Shown here: positions 15,743 through 24,330 of the stretch, one piece after another
Layout: every line of letters starts with the position of its first letter
Position numbering within the stretch: the first letter of the stretch is position 1
Assembly: GCF_015291645.1 (NCBI RefSeq)
Contig: NZ_CP030055.1
Coordinates: 3,348,001 to 3,412,000, forward strand
Reading direction: 5' to 3'
DNA: 64,000 bases
Source: Bradyrhizobium sp. CCBAU 53340
GTDB lineage: Bacteria > Pseudomonadota > Alphaproteobacteria > Rhizobiales > Xanthobacteraceae
The notes under the pieces: generated by a model
What the model saw: only the letters and a program-made list of their open reading frames with translations
Told to the model about the DNA's origin: nothing
Database searches by the model: none
Program-made: the position numbers and the translations under genes

Positions 15743-16528
15743 TCAGACCGGCTTGCCCGTATACGGCATCGATGCCGTGAGGCCGCCGTCCACCGGGAAG
15801 GCCTGGCCATTCACATACGACGCTTCATCACTTGCCAGGAACAACCCCATCGCCGCGAGCTCGTGGGGCTGGCCGGGGCGCTTCAGCGGATTGAGCTGGC
15901 CGATCTTGTCCTGGGTGCCGCGCTCTTTCGCACGGTCGAAGATCGGTTTGGTCATGCCGGTTTCGATCAGCCCGGGGCAGACCGCATTGATGCGCACGCC
16001 GGTGCCGGTGAGGGAATATGCGGTGGTCTGCACCAGCGAGATCACGCCGGCCTTGCTGGCGGCATAGGGATGCCCGCTGGCGCCGGCCTTGAGGCCCGCG
16101 ACCGATGCGGTCAACACGATCGCGCCGGACTGCTGCTTCACCATGTGCGGCATCGCGTATTTCACCGCAAGGAACGGTCCAATCAGATTGATGCGCAAAA
16201 TTTCCTGCCAGTGGTCGACGGTCTGTTCGGCCAGCGGAACGAGCCCGCCGGAGATGCCGGCATTGGCCCAGATCACGTCGAGCCTTCCATGCGTCTTCAC
16301 CGCCTTGTCGATGACGGCGATGACGTCGGCCTCGGAACCCGCGTCGGCGATCATCGCCTCCGCGACGCCGCCGGCCTTCTTCACCTCGTCCACCGTCTCC
16401 TTCACCGCCTCGCTGCGATCGACCGCGATCAGTTTTGCGCCTTCCCTGGTGAACAGCAGCGATGCGGCACGGCCGATGCCGCTGCCGGCGCCGGTGATGA
16501 TGACGGATTTGCCTTGCAGGCGGCCCAT
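15743..16528 (-). CDS. SDR-family oxidoreductase
   Basis: The 261-residue protein is a classical short-chain dehydrogenase/reductase. Cofactor motif GAGSGIG is at 13-19, NAG at 89-91, and the active-site set includes Ser142 (TASVAG), Tyr155 and Lys159 (YAASK). Asp37 in AVDRSE after strand 2 favours NAD over NADP. The C-terminal NGQAFPVDGGLTAS is the usual substrate-loop end. A longer reading from 16615 covers the intergenic operator-like DNA; ATG 16528 has GGGAGAAA upstream and is preferred. It diverges from the histidine phosphatase gene. Substrate unknown. Confidence 0.87.
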   Translation of the reverse strand: MGRLQGKSVIITGAGSGIGRAASLLFTREGAKLIAVDRSEAVKETVDEVKKAGGVAEAMIADAGSEADVIAVIDKAVKTHGRLDVIWANAGISGGLVPLAEQTVDHWQEILRINLIGPFLAVKYAMPHMVKQQSGAIVLTASVAGLKAGASGHPYAASKAGVISLVQTTAYSLTGTGVRINAVCPGLIETGMTKPIFDRAKERGTQDKIGQLNPLKRPGQPHELAAMGLFLASDEASYVNGQAFPVDGGLTASMPYTGKPV

Positions 16529-16572
16529 GCGTTTCTCCCTTCGGTATGCCGCGCGACGCTTGCCGCGCGACG

Positions 16573-16615
16573 GAATTTCAAACAGAATTTCAAACGGTAA
16601 AGTGTCTTGAGACAC
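16573..16615. promoter_or_regulatory. Direct repeat plus GTGTCT-TG-AGACAC palindrome in divergent promoter
   Basis: GAATTTCAAAC occurs twice in tandem (16573-16583 and 16585-16595). It is followed by a perfect palindrome GTGTCT-TG-AGACAC (16602-16615). All lie in the 134-bp gap between the divergent SDR and histidine phosphatase starts. This looks like a shared regulatory site; the regulator is not next to it. Confidence 0.45.
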
Positions 16616-16662
16616 GTTCGCTACTCACGTACAGCGACATCACACGGGATGGAAGGGTTTCG

Positions 16663-17361
16663 ATGGCAGGTGCAGACAAGCCTGATGTGGTCACGACACG
16701 CTGGTGGTGGGTTCGTCATGCGCCGGTGCGCAATGACGGCGGCAACATCTACGGCCAGACCGATCTTCCCTGCGATACCAGCGACACCTACGTGTTCAAC
16801 GCCGTTGCCAAGGTGTTGCCACGCAACGCGGTCTGGTATTCGAGCAATCTGATGCGCACGCACCAGACCGCGGAGGCGATCTGGGAAGCGGGTTTTCCGA
16901 GGCCTGCGTCCATGACGTGGGAGCCGGATCTCGCCGAGCAAAATCTCGGCCGCTGGCAAGGCATGAACCGCGCGGCGTTCATCGCGAGCCGTCCAGTTGG
17001 CTCGAGCTGGTTCGCCGACATCAACGAGCCGGCGCCGGGCGGCGAAAGTTTCATGGATCTCTATAATCGCGCGCGCCGCGTCATCGAGCGGATCAATAGC
17101 GAGTCCGCCGGGCAGGATATCATCGCGGTCGCGCATGGTGGCACCATCAAGGCGGCGATCGGGCTCGCGCTCGACGGTCAGGTGGAGAAGGCGCTGTCGT
17201 TCGACATCGACAATGTGTCGATCACGCGGCTCGATTGTTTCGCAAGTCCCGAGCGCACGATATGGCGGTTGCCGATGGTGAACCAGCAGCCGTGGATCGC
17301 CGATGATGCGCATGCCGAAATGCATCAGCCTGCGGGACCGGAAGTCAGGAAGCTCGCCTGA
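16663..17361 (+). CDS. Histidine phosphatase superfamily protein
   Basis: The 232-residue protein has the RHG-type catalytic start as WWWVRHAPVR (Arg18-His19-Ala20 instead of RHG), a DLAEQNLGRWQGM loop with the acid/base Glu, and the second catalytic histidine in IIAVAHGGTIKAAIG. The pattern GQTDLPCDTSD and SSNLMRTHQTAEAIW matches small phosphoglycerate-mutase-like phosphatases such as the CobC group. The in-frame extension to 16546 crosses operator-like DNA, so ATG 16663 (GGAAGGG upstream) is chosen. The next gene is a co-directional SDR 48 bp later, probably one operon. Substrate not predictable. Confidence 0.82.
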   Translation: MAGADKPDVVTTRWWWVRHAPVRNDGGNIYGQTDLPCDTSDTYVFNAVAKVLPRNAVWYSSNLMRTHQTAEAIWEAGFPRPASMTWEPDLAEQNLGRWQGMNRAAFIASRPVGSSWFADINEPAPGGESFMDLYNRARRVIERINSESAGQDIIAVAHGGTIKAAIGLALDGQVEKALSFDIDNVSITRLDCFASPERTIWRLPMVNQQPWIADDAHAEMHQPAGPEVRKLA

Positions 17362-17409
17362 GCCGTTACGGCTCCAGGCCAATTCGAAATCATACTCTGG
17401 GAGGAAAGC

Positions 17410-18177
17410 ATGACCTTGTTCGACATGAAGGGAAAAGTCGCCGTCATCACCGGCTCGACGCGCGGTATCGGGCTTGCGATCGCCGAGCGCATGGCCGAGC
17501 ACGGCGCCAAGGTGGTGATCTCCTCGCGCAAGGCTGATGTCTGCGAACAAGTGGCGAAGGGCATCAACGACAAGTTCGGCAAGGGCACCGCAGTCGCGAT
17601 CGCCGCCAACATCTCATCGAAAGAGAATCTGCAAAATCTCGTCGACGAGAGCAACCGCGCCTTCGGCAAGATCGACGTGCTGGTCTGCAACGCGGCGTCG
17701 AATCCATATTACGGCCCGCTCGCCGGCATCTCCGACGATCAGTTCCGCAAGATTCTCGACAACAACATCGTCGCCAACAACTGGATGATCTCGATGGTGG
17801 TGCCGCAGATGATCGAGCGCAAGGACGGCTCGATCATCATCGTCTCCTCGATCGGAGGCCTAAAGGGCTCGACCATCCTCGGCGCCTACGCGATCTCCAA
17901 GGCCGCCGACATGCAGCTCGCGCGCAACCTCGCCTGCGAATACGGCAAGCACAACATCCGCGTGAACTGCATCGCGCCCGGCCTGATCAAGACCGATTTT
18001 GCCAAGGCGCTGTGGGACAATCCGGAGAACCTGAAAGCCTCGACCGCGCGCTCGCCGCTGCTGCGCATCGGCGTTCCCGACGAGATTGCGGGCGCGGCTG
18101 TGTTCCTGGGATCGAAGGCCGGCGACTTCATGACCGGGCAGACCATGGTGATCGACGGCGGCGCGACGATTAGTTGA
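17410..18177 (+). CDS. SDR-family oxidoreductase
   Basis: The 255-residue protein has the SDR cofactor motif GSTRGIG (15-21) and an unusual NAA in place of NAG (94-96, CNAAS). The catalytic Ser is in VSSIGG near 146-150, with Tyr160 and Lys164 (YAISK). Arg40-Lys41 after the second strand (SSRK) suggests NADP preference. The end TGQTMVIDGGATIS is the common C-terminal pattern. GGAGG lies 6 bases before the ATG. It follows the phosphatase gene and is about 30% similar by eye to the SDR at 15743, so the two are separate members rather than a recent duplication. Confidence 0.87.
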   Translation: MTLFDMKGKVAVITGSTRGIGLAIAERMAEHGAKVVISSRKADVCEQVAKGINDKFGKGTAVAIAANISSKENLQNLVDESNRAFGKIDVLVCNAASNPYYGPLAGISDDQFRKILDNNIVANNWMISMVVPQMIERKDGSIIIVSSIGGLKGSTILGAYAISKAADMQLARNLACEYGKHNIRVNCIAPGLIKTDFAKALWDNPENLKASTARSPLLRIGVPDEIAGAAVFLGSKAGDFMTGQTMVIDGGATIS

Positions 18178-18198
18178 GGCGTCAATGCCGGTGTCATC

Positions 18199-18290
18199 GC
18201 CCGCGAAAGCGGGCGATCCAGTACTCCGCGGCGGAAGTTGTGTGAACGAACTGCCGCCGCGGAGTACTCGATGCCCCGGTCAAGCCGGGG
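18199..18290. repeat. Hairpin repeat with AGTACTCCGCGGCGG arms
   Basis: AGTACTCCGCGGCGG (18220-18234) and CCGCCGCGGAGTACT (18254-18268) form a perfect 15-bp stem with a 19-nt loop. It is flanked by smaller stems GCCCGC-GAAA-GCGGGC (18199-18214) and GCCCCGG...CCGGGGC (18272-18290). It lies between the convergent SDR and serine hydrolase genes and may serve as a two-way terminator. The sequence is of a dispersed genus-specific type. Confidence 0.65.
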
Positions 18291-18344
18291 CATGACAGCG
18301 AGTGTGTGGATGCGGCCTCGCGACGCGAGCCTAAGCGAGCGATT

Positions 18345-19562
18345 TCAATCCACCGCCGCGTAAACCAGATCCCGCACCAGCGTCCGCGTGTAGTCACGTT
18401 GTCCCGGGCCCTGGCTCATGAACACCGCGAACAGATCCTCCTTCGGATCGATCCAGAAGAACGTCCCCGCAATGCCGCTCCAGAAATAGTTGCCGGCGCT
18501 GCCGGGGAAGGGCGCAATGCCGGCCTCGCGGCGCACGGCGAAGCCGAGGCCGAAGCCGTGGCCGGGCGAGAGCAGCGTGCCGTTGATCTGAACGTGAGGT
18601 CCGAGGTGATCGGACGCCATCAGCTCCAGCGTCTTGCGGCCGATGATCCTGACGCCGTCGAGCGTGCCGCCATTGCGCAGCATCAGCGCGAAGCGGGCAT
18701 AGTCCATCGTGGTCGAGACCAGACCGCCGCCGCCTGACTCCATCACCGGCTGCTCGAGCATGTTGAACAGCGCGACCTTGTCGCCGGTCCAGGGATCGGC
18801 TTCGAACGGTTCGGCGAGCCTGTTGGCATTAGCCTCACTCGTCGAGAATCCAGTTTCGGTCATCTGGAGTGGCGCAAGGATGCGCTCGGTGAGGAAGGTG
18901 CCGAGCGATTGGCCGCTGATGATCTCGATGATGCGGCCGAGGATGTCGGTGGAGCGGCTGTAGTTGAATTCGTCGCCGGGGTGGCACACGAGGGGAAAAC
19001 TCGCGACCAGCGCGGCGTGCTCCGCGTTGGTGATCTTCCGGCTGCGGACGCGGGACTCCTGGTAGATCTTGTGCACGGGGCCGTCGCCCTGGTGCTCATA
19101 GGTGAGACCGGAGGTGTGCCGGAGCAGGTCCTGCACCGTCATCGGCCGCTTCGGTGGAACCAGGTCCAGCTTGCCACCGCTGACCACGCCGACCTTTTGG
19201 TTCGCGAACTCCGGGATGAATTTGGCGACGGGATCGCCGAGCAGGAGGTGACCGTCCTCGAGCAGCGCCATGATACCGATCGAGACGATCGGCTTGGTCA
19301 TCGAAAAGATCCGGAAGATCGAATCAAGCGCCATCGGCGCAGTTCCGGCCGGGCTCTGCTTGCCGAGCGCCTCGAACCAGCCGACCTGGCCGCGCCTGGC
19401 CACCAGCACGGTCACGCCGGGGACGGTTCCCTTATCGATCTCGCGCTTGAACGCATCCGACATCGCCTGGAGGCGAGGGCGCGACAAGCTCAGCGTCTCG
19501 GGCTTGGCCTCAGGCAGAGGCGGGGTTTTCGGCGCGGTCGAGGGGCGAGGGGCGGCGGTCAT
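18345..19562 (-). CDS. Beta-lactamase-fold serine hydrolase (class C / PBP-like)
   Basis: The 405-residue protein has the SxxK nucleophile motif Ser87-Met-Thr-Lys90 (IFSMTK), the second motif Tyr201-Ser (FNYSRS), and a C-terminal HGFGLGFAV region where the third motif of this family usually lies. No signal peptide is visible; residues 1-30 are proline-rich and polar, so it is likely cytoplasmic. Relatives include EstB-type esterases and transesterases, which are more likely than a true beta-lactamase. GTG 19568 is possible, but ATG 19562 has GGGAG at proper spacing. It is convergent with the SDR gene. Confidence 0.85.
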   Translation of the reverse strand: MTAAPRPSTAPKTPPLPEAKPETLSLSRPRLQAMSDAFKREIDKGTVPGVTVLVARRGQVGWFEALGKQSPAGTAPMALDSIFRIFSMTKPIVSIGIMALLEDGHLLLGDPVAKFIPEFANQKVGVVSGGKLDLVPPKRPMTVQDLLRHTSGLTYEHQGDGPVHKIYQESRVRSRKITNAEHAALVASFPLVCHPGDEFNYSRSTDILGRIIEIISGQSLGTFLTERILAPLQMTETGFSTSEANANRLAEPFEADPWTGDKVALFNMLEQPVMESGGGGLVSTTMDYARFALMLRNGGTLDGVRIIGRKTLELMASDHLGPHVQINGTLLSPGHGFGLGFAVRREAGIAPFPGSAGNYFWSGIAGTFFWIDPKEDLFAVFMSQGPGQRDYTRTLVRDLVYAAVD

Positions 19563-19727
19563 GTTCACTCCCGGGGCACATTATTGTCGGGAACGAAGAG
19601 TGGCCCAGAAGCCGCTGCACAAACAAGCGAAGCCAGCGCGCTTCACCCTTGCAATCCGTCCTTGCAATCCGGCCGTCCCCTGTGCTTGAAAGCGGCCCTG
19701 ATCCTCCGCGGCAAGGCGAGGGTCCGT

Positions 19728-19803
19728 AGGAGTGTAGCTCAATTGGTAGAGCACCGGTCTCCAAAACCGGGGGTCGCAGGTTCGAGCCCTGCCACTCCTG
19801 CCA
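19728..19803 (+). tRNA. trnW: tRNA-Trp (CCA anticodon)
   Basis: The 76-base gene folds as a full cloverleaf. The acceptor AGGAGTG pairs with CACTCCT, the D-arm is TAGCTC-AATTGGTA-GAGC, the anticodon stem is CCGGT/ACCGG with loop CTCCAAA (anticodon CCA at 19761-19763), and the T-arm is GCAGGTTCGAGCCCTGC. GCCA is encoded at the 3' end. It lies about 330 bp upstream of secE, a common placement in alphaproteobacteria. Confidence 0.97.
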
Positions 19804-20131
19804 GCTAATCCCATACAGTCAGGATCAACGGGCAGGATAGCGGCGAGCCGAAAGCTCGGCGCGCAGGTCGTACGGGCCTATAAGCCCTTGATCCACATTA
19901 CGTCCGTCGGCCGGGCCCCGGCGCATTCCGCCCCCGCCACACCTTGACCTTTGGCCCCATCCGCAGTAGATACCCCGCACTCGCAGCCGGCCCGTTGAGA
20001 TGCGGATATCCGGCGCGGCTTTGAAATCCCCCGAACATCAGAGCCCGGTTTTCCGGCTCATCCTTCGAGACAGAGGGCTGGGCCACAGGCGGCTGTTCGG
20101 ATCCCCGAAATCCTTATTGGCGTCTCAAACG
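19804..20131 (+). other. Non-coding gap between tRNA-Trp and secE
   Basis: This 328-bp stretch has no supported gene. It should carry the promoter of the secE-nusG transcript, for example around TATAAG at 19881-19886, but no matching -35 hexamer is clear. An in-frame extension of secE to 20000 starts inside it and is not preferred. Confidence 0.4.
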
Positions 20132-20323
20132 ATGGCAGTCAGCCCGTTCAAGTTCTTGCAGGAAGTGCGCTCGGAGACCGCCAAGGTCACCTGGCCGACC
20201 CGTCGTGAGACCACGATCACCACCATCATGGTGTTCGTGATGGTCGCCGTGGCCTCGGTCTTCTTCTTCGCCGCCGACCAGATCATCCGCTACCTCATCA
20301 CCTTCCTTTTGGGCATTCACTGA
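20132..20323 (+). CDS. secE: Preprotein translocase subunit SecE
   Basis: The 63-residue protein has the single-helix SecE form: an amphipathic cytoplasmic start with FLQEVRSETAKVTWPTRRETTITT (8-31), carrying the conserved KVxWPxxxE motif, then one transmembrane helix (about 35-58). It clamps SecY in the inner-membrane translocon. The ORF could extend upstream to 20000, but those codons do not look like SecE; ATG 20132 gives the usual alphaproteobacterial length of about 63-66. Its stop overlaps the nusG start by one base, so the two are translationally coupled. Confidence 0.95.
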   Translation: MAVSPFKFLQEVRSETAKVTWPTRRETTITTIMVFVMVAVASVFFFAADQIIRYLITFLLGIH

Positions 20324-20877
20324 TGGCTACAGCAACGGCTCAACTGTCCGACAAGCGCTGGTACATCGTCCACGCCTATTCGAACTTCGAGAAGAAGGTC
20401 GCCGAATCGATCCGCGAGCAGGCCAAGCAGCGCGGGCTCGAGGATCTGTTCGAGTTGGTGCTGGTTCCGACCGAGAAGGTCACGGAAGTGCGCCGCGGCC
20501 GCAAGATCGACGCCGAGCGCAAGTTCTTCCCGGGCTACGTGCTGGTGAAGATGAAGCTGACCGACGAGGCGTTTCATCTGATCAAGAACACGCCGAAGGT
20601 CACGGGCTTCCTCGGCGCGGAAAACAAGCCGATGCCGATCTCGGAATCCGAGGCCATGCGCATCCTGCACCAGGTGCAGGAAGGCGTGGAACGGCCGAAG
20701 GCGTCGGTGTCGTTCGAGATCGGCGAGAACGTGCGCGTGGCCGACGGCCCGTTCGCCTCGTTCTCGGGTGTGGTCGAGGAAATCGACGAGGCGCGCTCGC
20801 GCGTGAAGGTCGCGGTGTCGATCTTCGGCCGCGCAACGCCGGTCGAACTGGAATTCGGTCAGGTCGAGAAGGTCTGA
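20323..20877 (+). CDS. nusG: Transcription termination/antitermination factor NusG
   Basis: The 184-residue protein has the N-terminal NGN domain (RWYIVHAYSNFEKKVAESI at 12-30 and FFPGYVLVKMKL) and the C-terminal KOW domain (ENVRVADGPFASFSGVVEEID). NusG binds RNA polymerase to raise its processivity and links it to Rho or to ribosomal S10. The stop/start overlap TGATG couples it to secE. A 134-bp gap without a supported gene separates it from rplK. Confidence 0.96.
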   Translation: MATATAQLSDKRWYIVHAYSNFEKKVAESIREQAKQRGLEDLFELVLVPTEKVTEVRRGRKIDAERKFFPGYVLVKMKLTDEAFHLIKNTPKVTGFLGAENKPMPISESEAMRILHQVQEGVERPKASVSFEIGENVRVADGPFASFSGVVEEIDEARSRVKVAVSIFGRATPVELEFGQVEKV

Positions 20878-21011
20878 CCGGGTAGCGCGGGAAGCCGATC
20901 AGGCTTTTCGCAAAGAGAGGCCGTGGGAGGGAGAGGGCGGTTGCCAGCCGCATCCGACCCAGACCACGAACCTGAAACCGCCGGCGTCAGTCGGCACAAC
21001 AGGAGTGATAC

Positions 21012-21440
21012 ATGGCAAAGAAAGTGACCGGATACCTGAAGCTTCAGGTCCCGGCCGGTGCGGCGAATCCCTCGCCCCCGATCGGTCCCGCGCTCGGTCA
21101 GCGCGGTCTCAACATCATGGAGTTCTGCAAGGCGTTCAACGCCCAGACCCAGAAGGAAGAGAAGAACACCCCGATTCCCGTCGTGATCACGATCTACGCC
21201 GATCGTTCGTTCACGTTCGAGATGAAGACCCCCCCGATGTCCTTCTTCCTCAAGCAGGCCGCCAAGATCCAGTCCGGCTCGAAGGCGCCGGGCCGTGACA
21301 AGGCCGGCAAGGTGACCAAAGCGCAGGTGCGCGAGATCGCCGAGAAGAAGATGAAGGATCTCAATTGCGACACCATCGAATCGGCCATGAAGATGGTCGA
21401 GGGCTCCGCCCGTTCGATGGGTCTGGAAGTTGCGGGGTAA
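21012..21440 (+). CDS. rplK: 50S ribosomal protein L11
   Basis: The 142-residue protein begins with the L11 signature [26 protein letters not shown] (7-32) and ends with the rRNA-binding domain ([24 protein letters not shown]). L11 sits at the base of the stalk with 23S rRNA and takes part in GTPase-factor binding and the stringent response. An ORF in another frame from 21005 is a shadow. ATG 21012 has AGGAG 7 bases upstream. rplA follows after 6 bp. Confidence 0.97.
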   Translation: MAKKVTGYLKLQVPAGAANPSPPIGPALGQRGLNIMEFCKAFNAQTQKEEKNTPIPVVITIYADRSFTFEMKTPPMSFFLKQAAKIQSGSKAPGRDKAGKVTKAQVREIAEKKMKDLNCDTIESAMKMVEGSARSMGLEVAG

Positions 21441-21446
21441 GCGGTC

Positions 21447-22139
21447 ATGGCAATCGGAAAGCGTTTGAACAAAGCCCGCGAAGGTGTTGACCGCGAAAAG
21501 CTTTACCCGCTCGCGGACGCCATCAAGATGGTCAAGGAACGCGCCAAGGCGAAGTTCGACGAGACCATCGAGGTTGCGATCAATCTCGGCGTCGATCCGC
21601 GTCACGCCGACCAGATGGTCCGCGGCGTCGTGACCCTGCCGAACGGCACCGGCCGTACGCTCCGCGTCGGTGTGTTCGCCCGTGGCGCCAAGGCTGACGA
21701 GGCCAAGGCTGCCGGTGCCGATGTCGTCGGCGCCGAAGACCTGGTCGAGAAGGTGCAGAACGGCGCGATCGATTTCGACCGCTGTATCGCCACTCCCGAC
21801 ATGATGCCGCTGGTCGGCCGTCTCGGTAAGGTGCTCGGCCCGCGCGGCCTGATGCCGAACCCGAAGATCGGCACCGTGACCATGGACGTCACCGGTGCGG
21901 TGAAGGGTGCCAAGGGCGGCTCGGTCGAGTTCCGCGTCGAGAAGGCCGGCATCCTGCAGGCCGGCGTCGGCAAGGCCTCGTTCTCCGAGGAGAAGCTGGT
22001 CGAGAACATCAAGGCGCTGGCCGATGCTGTCGCCAAGGCGAAGCCGGCCGGTTCCAAGGGCACCTACATCCAGCGCGTTGCGGTGTCCTCGACCATGGGC
22101 CCCGGCGTGAAGGTCGAGCCGGGCACCATTCTCGGCTAA
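21447..22139 (+). CDS. rplA: 50S ribosomal protein L1
   Basis: The 230-residue protein has the L1 pattern with domain I split by domain II; the diagnostic motifs [21 protein letters not shown] (about 113-133) and [17 protein letters not shown] are present. L1 forms the mobile stalk near the E-site and in enterobacteria represses its own operon by binding the rplK leader. Whether it does so here is untested. A strong terminator (22159-22200) follows, so the L11-L1 unit is separated from the genes downstream. Confidence 0.97.
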   Translation: MAIGKRLNKAREGVDREKLYPLADAIKMVKERAKAKFDETIEVAINLGVDPRHADQMVRGVVTLPNGTGRTLRVGVFARGAKADEAKAAGADVVGAEDLVEKVQNGAIDFDRCIATPDMMPLVGRLGKVLGPRGLMPNPKIGTVTMDVTGAVKGAKGGSVEFRVEKAGILQAGVGKASFSEEKLVENIKALADAVAKAKPAGSKGTYIQRVAVSSTMGPGVKVEPGTILG

Positions 22140-22158
22140 GTCTGGAAATTGCATGAGG

Positions 22159-22200
22159 CGAGGGGCGGAATTGGGCAACCGATTCCGCCCCTCGTCGTTT
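22159..22200 (+). terminator. Rho-independent terminator after rplA
   Basis: CGAGGGGCGGAAT (22159-22171) pairs perfectly with ATTCCGCCCCTCG (22182-22194) over a 10-nt loop, followed by TCGTTT. It lies 19 bp after the rplA stop and marks the end of the rplK-rplA unit. Confidence 0.82.
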
Positions 22201-22226
22201 GTGGGGGCTCACCGGAAACAAGAACA

Positions 22227-23180
22227 ATGGCTGACAAGGTCCTGGTCTATTCGCGCTTTCCCAAGTCGATGATGGCGCGCTTCGCCGAGCGGTTCGAGCT
22301 GCTCGACACCGGCGGCAAGCCCGCGCGCGAGGTGTTTTCGGCCGGCGAGCTTGGCGGCATTCGCGCGCTGCTCACTGCCGGCGGCTCGCCACTCGGTGCG
22401 GAGGTGATGGACCTGTTTCCAAAGCTCGGCGCCATCGTCTGCTACGGCACCGGCTATGACGGCGTCGACCTGAAGGCGGCCGCCGCGCGCAACATCGCGG
22501 TCGGCCACAGCCCCGGCGCCAATGCGGCTTCCGTCGCCGATATCGCGATGACCCTGATGCTGGCGACGACGCGTCGGATCCTGATTGCCGACCAATATGT
22601 CCGCAGTGGCGACTGGGCCGCATCAAAGCAGTCGCCGATGATGCGCCCGCAGGCCGGCATGCCCGGCCGCCGCATTGGGGTCTACGGCATGGGTGAGATC
22701 GGCCGCAAGATCGCGGCGCGCTGCGCCGCGTTCGAGAGCGAGGTCGGCTATTTCAGCCGCACCAGATACGATCTGCCTTATCAATATTTTCCGTCGCTGG
22801 AGGCGCTCGCCGACTGGTGCAGCGTGCTGATGGTCGCGGTCCGGGCCGGGGCCGACACCCAGCATGTGGTCAATGCCGACATCCTCGGGCGCCTCGGTGC
22901 GGACGGCTACGTCGTCAACATCTCCCGCGGCTCGGTCATCGACGAGAAGGCCTTGGTCGCGGCGCTGACCGAGAAGACCGTTGCCGGCGCCGGCCTCGAC
23001 GTCTTTGAAAAGGAACCGCACGCTCCCGACGCGCTGACCGCGCTCCCCAACGTGGTGTTCGCGCCTCATATCGGCGGCCACACCCTCGAATCGCACGTTG
23101 CCATGCAAGGCTGTGTCCTGGCCAACCTCAGCGCGTTTTTCGAGGGCAAGCCGCTGCCGTACAGGGTCAAATCAGCCTGA
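22227..23180 (+). CDS. D-isomer-specific 2-hydroxyacid dehydrogenase
   Basis: The 317-residue protein has the NAD-binding motif YGMGEIGRKIA (Gly154-Gly156-Gly159) and the catalytic triad of the family: Arg234 in NISRGSVID, Glu263 in FEKEPH and His281 in APHIGGHT. Such enzymes reduce glyoxylate, hydroxypyruvate or other 2-keto acids. The residue after the second strand (FSRTRYD) carries Arg, which suggests NADPH. It is not a ribosomal gene but sits between rplA and rplJ, after a terminator. It therefore probably has its own promoter. An upstream in-frame start (22149) falls in the terminator; ATG 22227 is preferred although the ribosome-binding site is weak (GGAAACAAG). Confidence 0.87.
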   Translation: MADKVLVYSRFPKSMMARFAERFELLDTGGKPAREVFSAGELGGIRALLTAGGSPLGAEVMDLFPKLGAIVCYGTGYDGVDLKAAAARNIAVGHSPGANAASVADIAMTLMLATTRRILIADQYVRSGDWAASKQSPMMRPQAGMPGRRIGVYGMGEIGRKIAARCAAFESEVGYFSRTRYDLPYQYFPSLEALADWCSVLMVAVRAGADTQHVVNADILGRLGADGYVVNISRGSVIDEKALVAALTEKTVAGAGLDVFEKEPHAPDALTALPNVVFAPHIGGHTLESHVAMQGCVLANLSAFFEGKPLPYRVKSA

Positions 23181-23758
23181 ATCGGCCCTTGTCGGGCCGG
23201 ATCAAGCCGGGCCGGCATCGGATTGGAACTGGTGTGAATTTTGCTCTTGGCAAGCAGGCAGAGAGCGGTTAAAGAACCGCTTCCGGACGTGCCGGCCTTG
23301 GCTGGCGCGTTCGTGCACGCATTCCGAAAACCCGTCACACAGGAGATCATTCCTTTTCAGGACGTCCGTAAGGATTTGCCCGAAAAGGAAGGAAAATCCA
23401 TCGGCCGGTTGGGATGCGGGCAGAGGTCAGGCGGTTCGCCGGCTGGCCTTGTCCTGTCCAAGACTGCAGGCGCCCGCGGGAAATTTCGATTTCTCAACGG
23501 CTTAATCGCATAGCCTGCATAGACGGGTGAAGACCGGATTTCACTTCGCATCTCACCTTAAGGTGGCTGCGGAAGGAGTTTGGTTCGGACCTCGACACGC
23601 CGTGGGCCTTAGCGGGTTCCCGGAGGGCAGGCTTTGAATTGTCGTCTTGCCCGGCGTGTCCGATGGGTTTTGGCCCTGAGGTTCAGGTTTGGGCGGGACG
23701 ATGGGTGCAACCCGGCGGTCCCGCTTTCGCGATGACCGCCAACCGGAAAGAGCTTGCT
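23181..23758 (+). promoter_or_regulatory. rplJL upstream leader region
   Basis: No supported gene lies in this 578-bp gap. It contains AGCGGTT-AAAG-AACCGCT (23264-23281), a perfect 7-bp hairpin, and near its end GGGAC...GTCCC (around 23695-23721), which could fold just before the rplJ start. In many bacteria the L10-L12 complex binds the rplJ leader; this region is the place to look for such a site. The specific structure is not established here. Confidence 0.45.
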
Positions 23759-24277
23759 GTGGAACGAGCGGCAAAAAAAGACGCGGTCGAACAGCTCAAT
23801 GGGGTCTTCAAGACCACGAGCGTCGCGATCGTTGCTCAATATTCCGGCCTCACCGTCGCCCAGATGCAGAAGCTGCGCCAGCAGATGAAGCAGGCGGGTG
23901 CCTCGGTGAAGGTCTCGAAGAACCGTCTCGCCAAAATTGCTCTTGAAGGCACTGACGTCGTTGCCATCGGCCCCATGCTGAAGGGGCCGACCGTGATCGC
24001 CACTTCGAACGATCCGGTTGCGGCGCCAAAGGTCGCCATCGAATTCGCCAAGGCGAACGAAAAGTTCGTCATCATCGGCGGCTCGATGGGGAAGACCGTC
24101 CTGAATGTCGACGGCGTGAAGGCGCTTGCCTCGCTGCCGTCGCTTGACGAACTGCGCGGCAAAATCGTCGGCCTGCTTGTGGCTCCGGCGACCAAGCTGG
24201 CTCAGCTCGCCAACGCACCCGCGGGCAAGCTCGCGCGCGTCATCCAGGCTCATGCCTCAAAGGGCGAAGCGGCCTGA
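23759..24277 (+). CDS. rplJ: 50S ribosomal protein L10
   Basis: The 172-residue protein from GTG 23759 begins [13 protein letters not shown] (initiator Met) and includes the L10 core [26 protein letters not shown] (23S-binding N-terminal domain) and C-terminal helices that carry the L12 dimers. In-frame starts exist at 23732 (ATG, +9 residues) and 23639, but related L10 proteins start at this ERA motif and are 172 residues long, and GGAAAG lies 9 bases before the GTG. Start therefore inferred by family length. rplL follows after 53 bp. Confidence 0.93.
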   Translation: MERAAKKDAVEQLNGVFKTTSVAIVAQYSGLTVAQMQKLRQQMKQAGASVKVSKNRLAKIALEGTDVVAIGPMLKGPTVIATSNDPVAAPKVAIEFAKANEKFVIIGGSMGKTVLNVDGVKALASLPSLDELRGKIVGLLVAPATKLAQLANAPAGKLARVIQAHASKGEAA

Positions 24278-24330
24278 CGCCCTTCGCAAAACTCAAACCG
24301 AACCAGACTTACACCTAAGGAAACTGAACA

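Noticed and set aside
23639..23758. Longer L10 starts at 23639 or 23732
   Set aside because: The added residues do not resemble L10; GTG 23759 gives the normal 172-residue protein.
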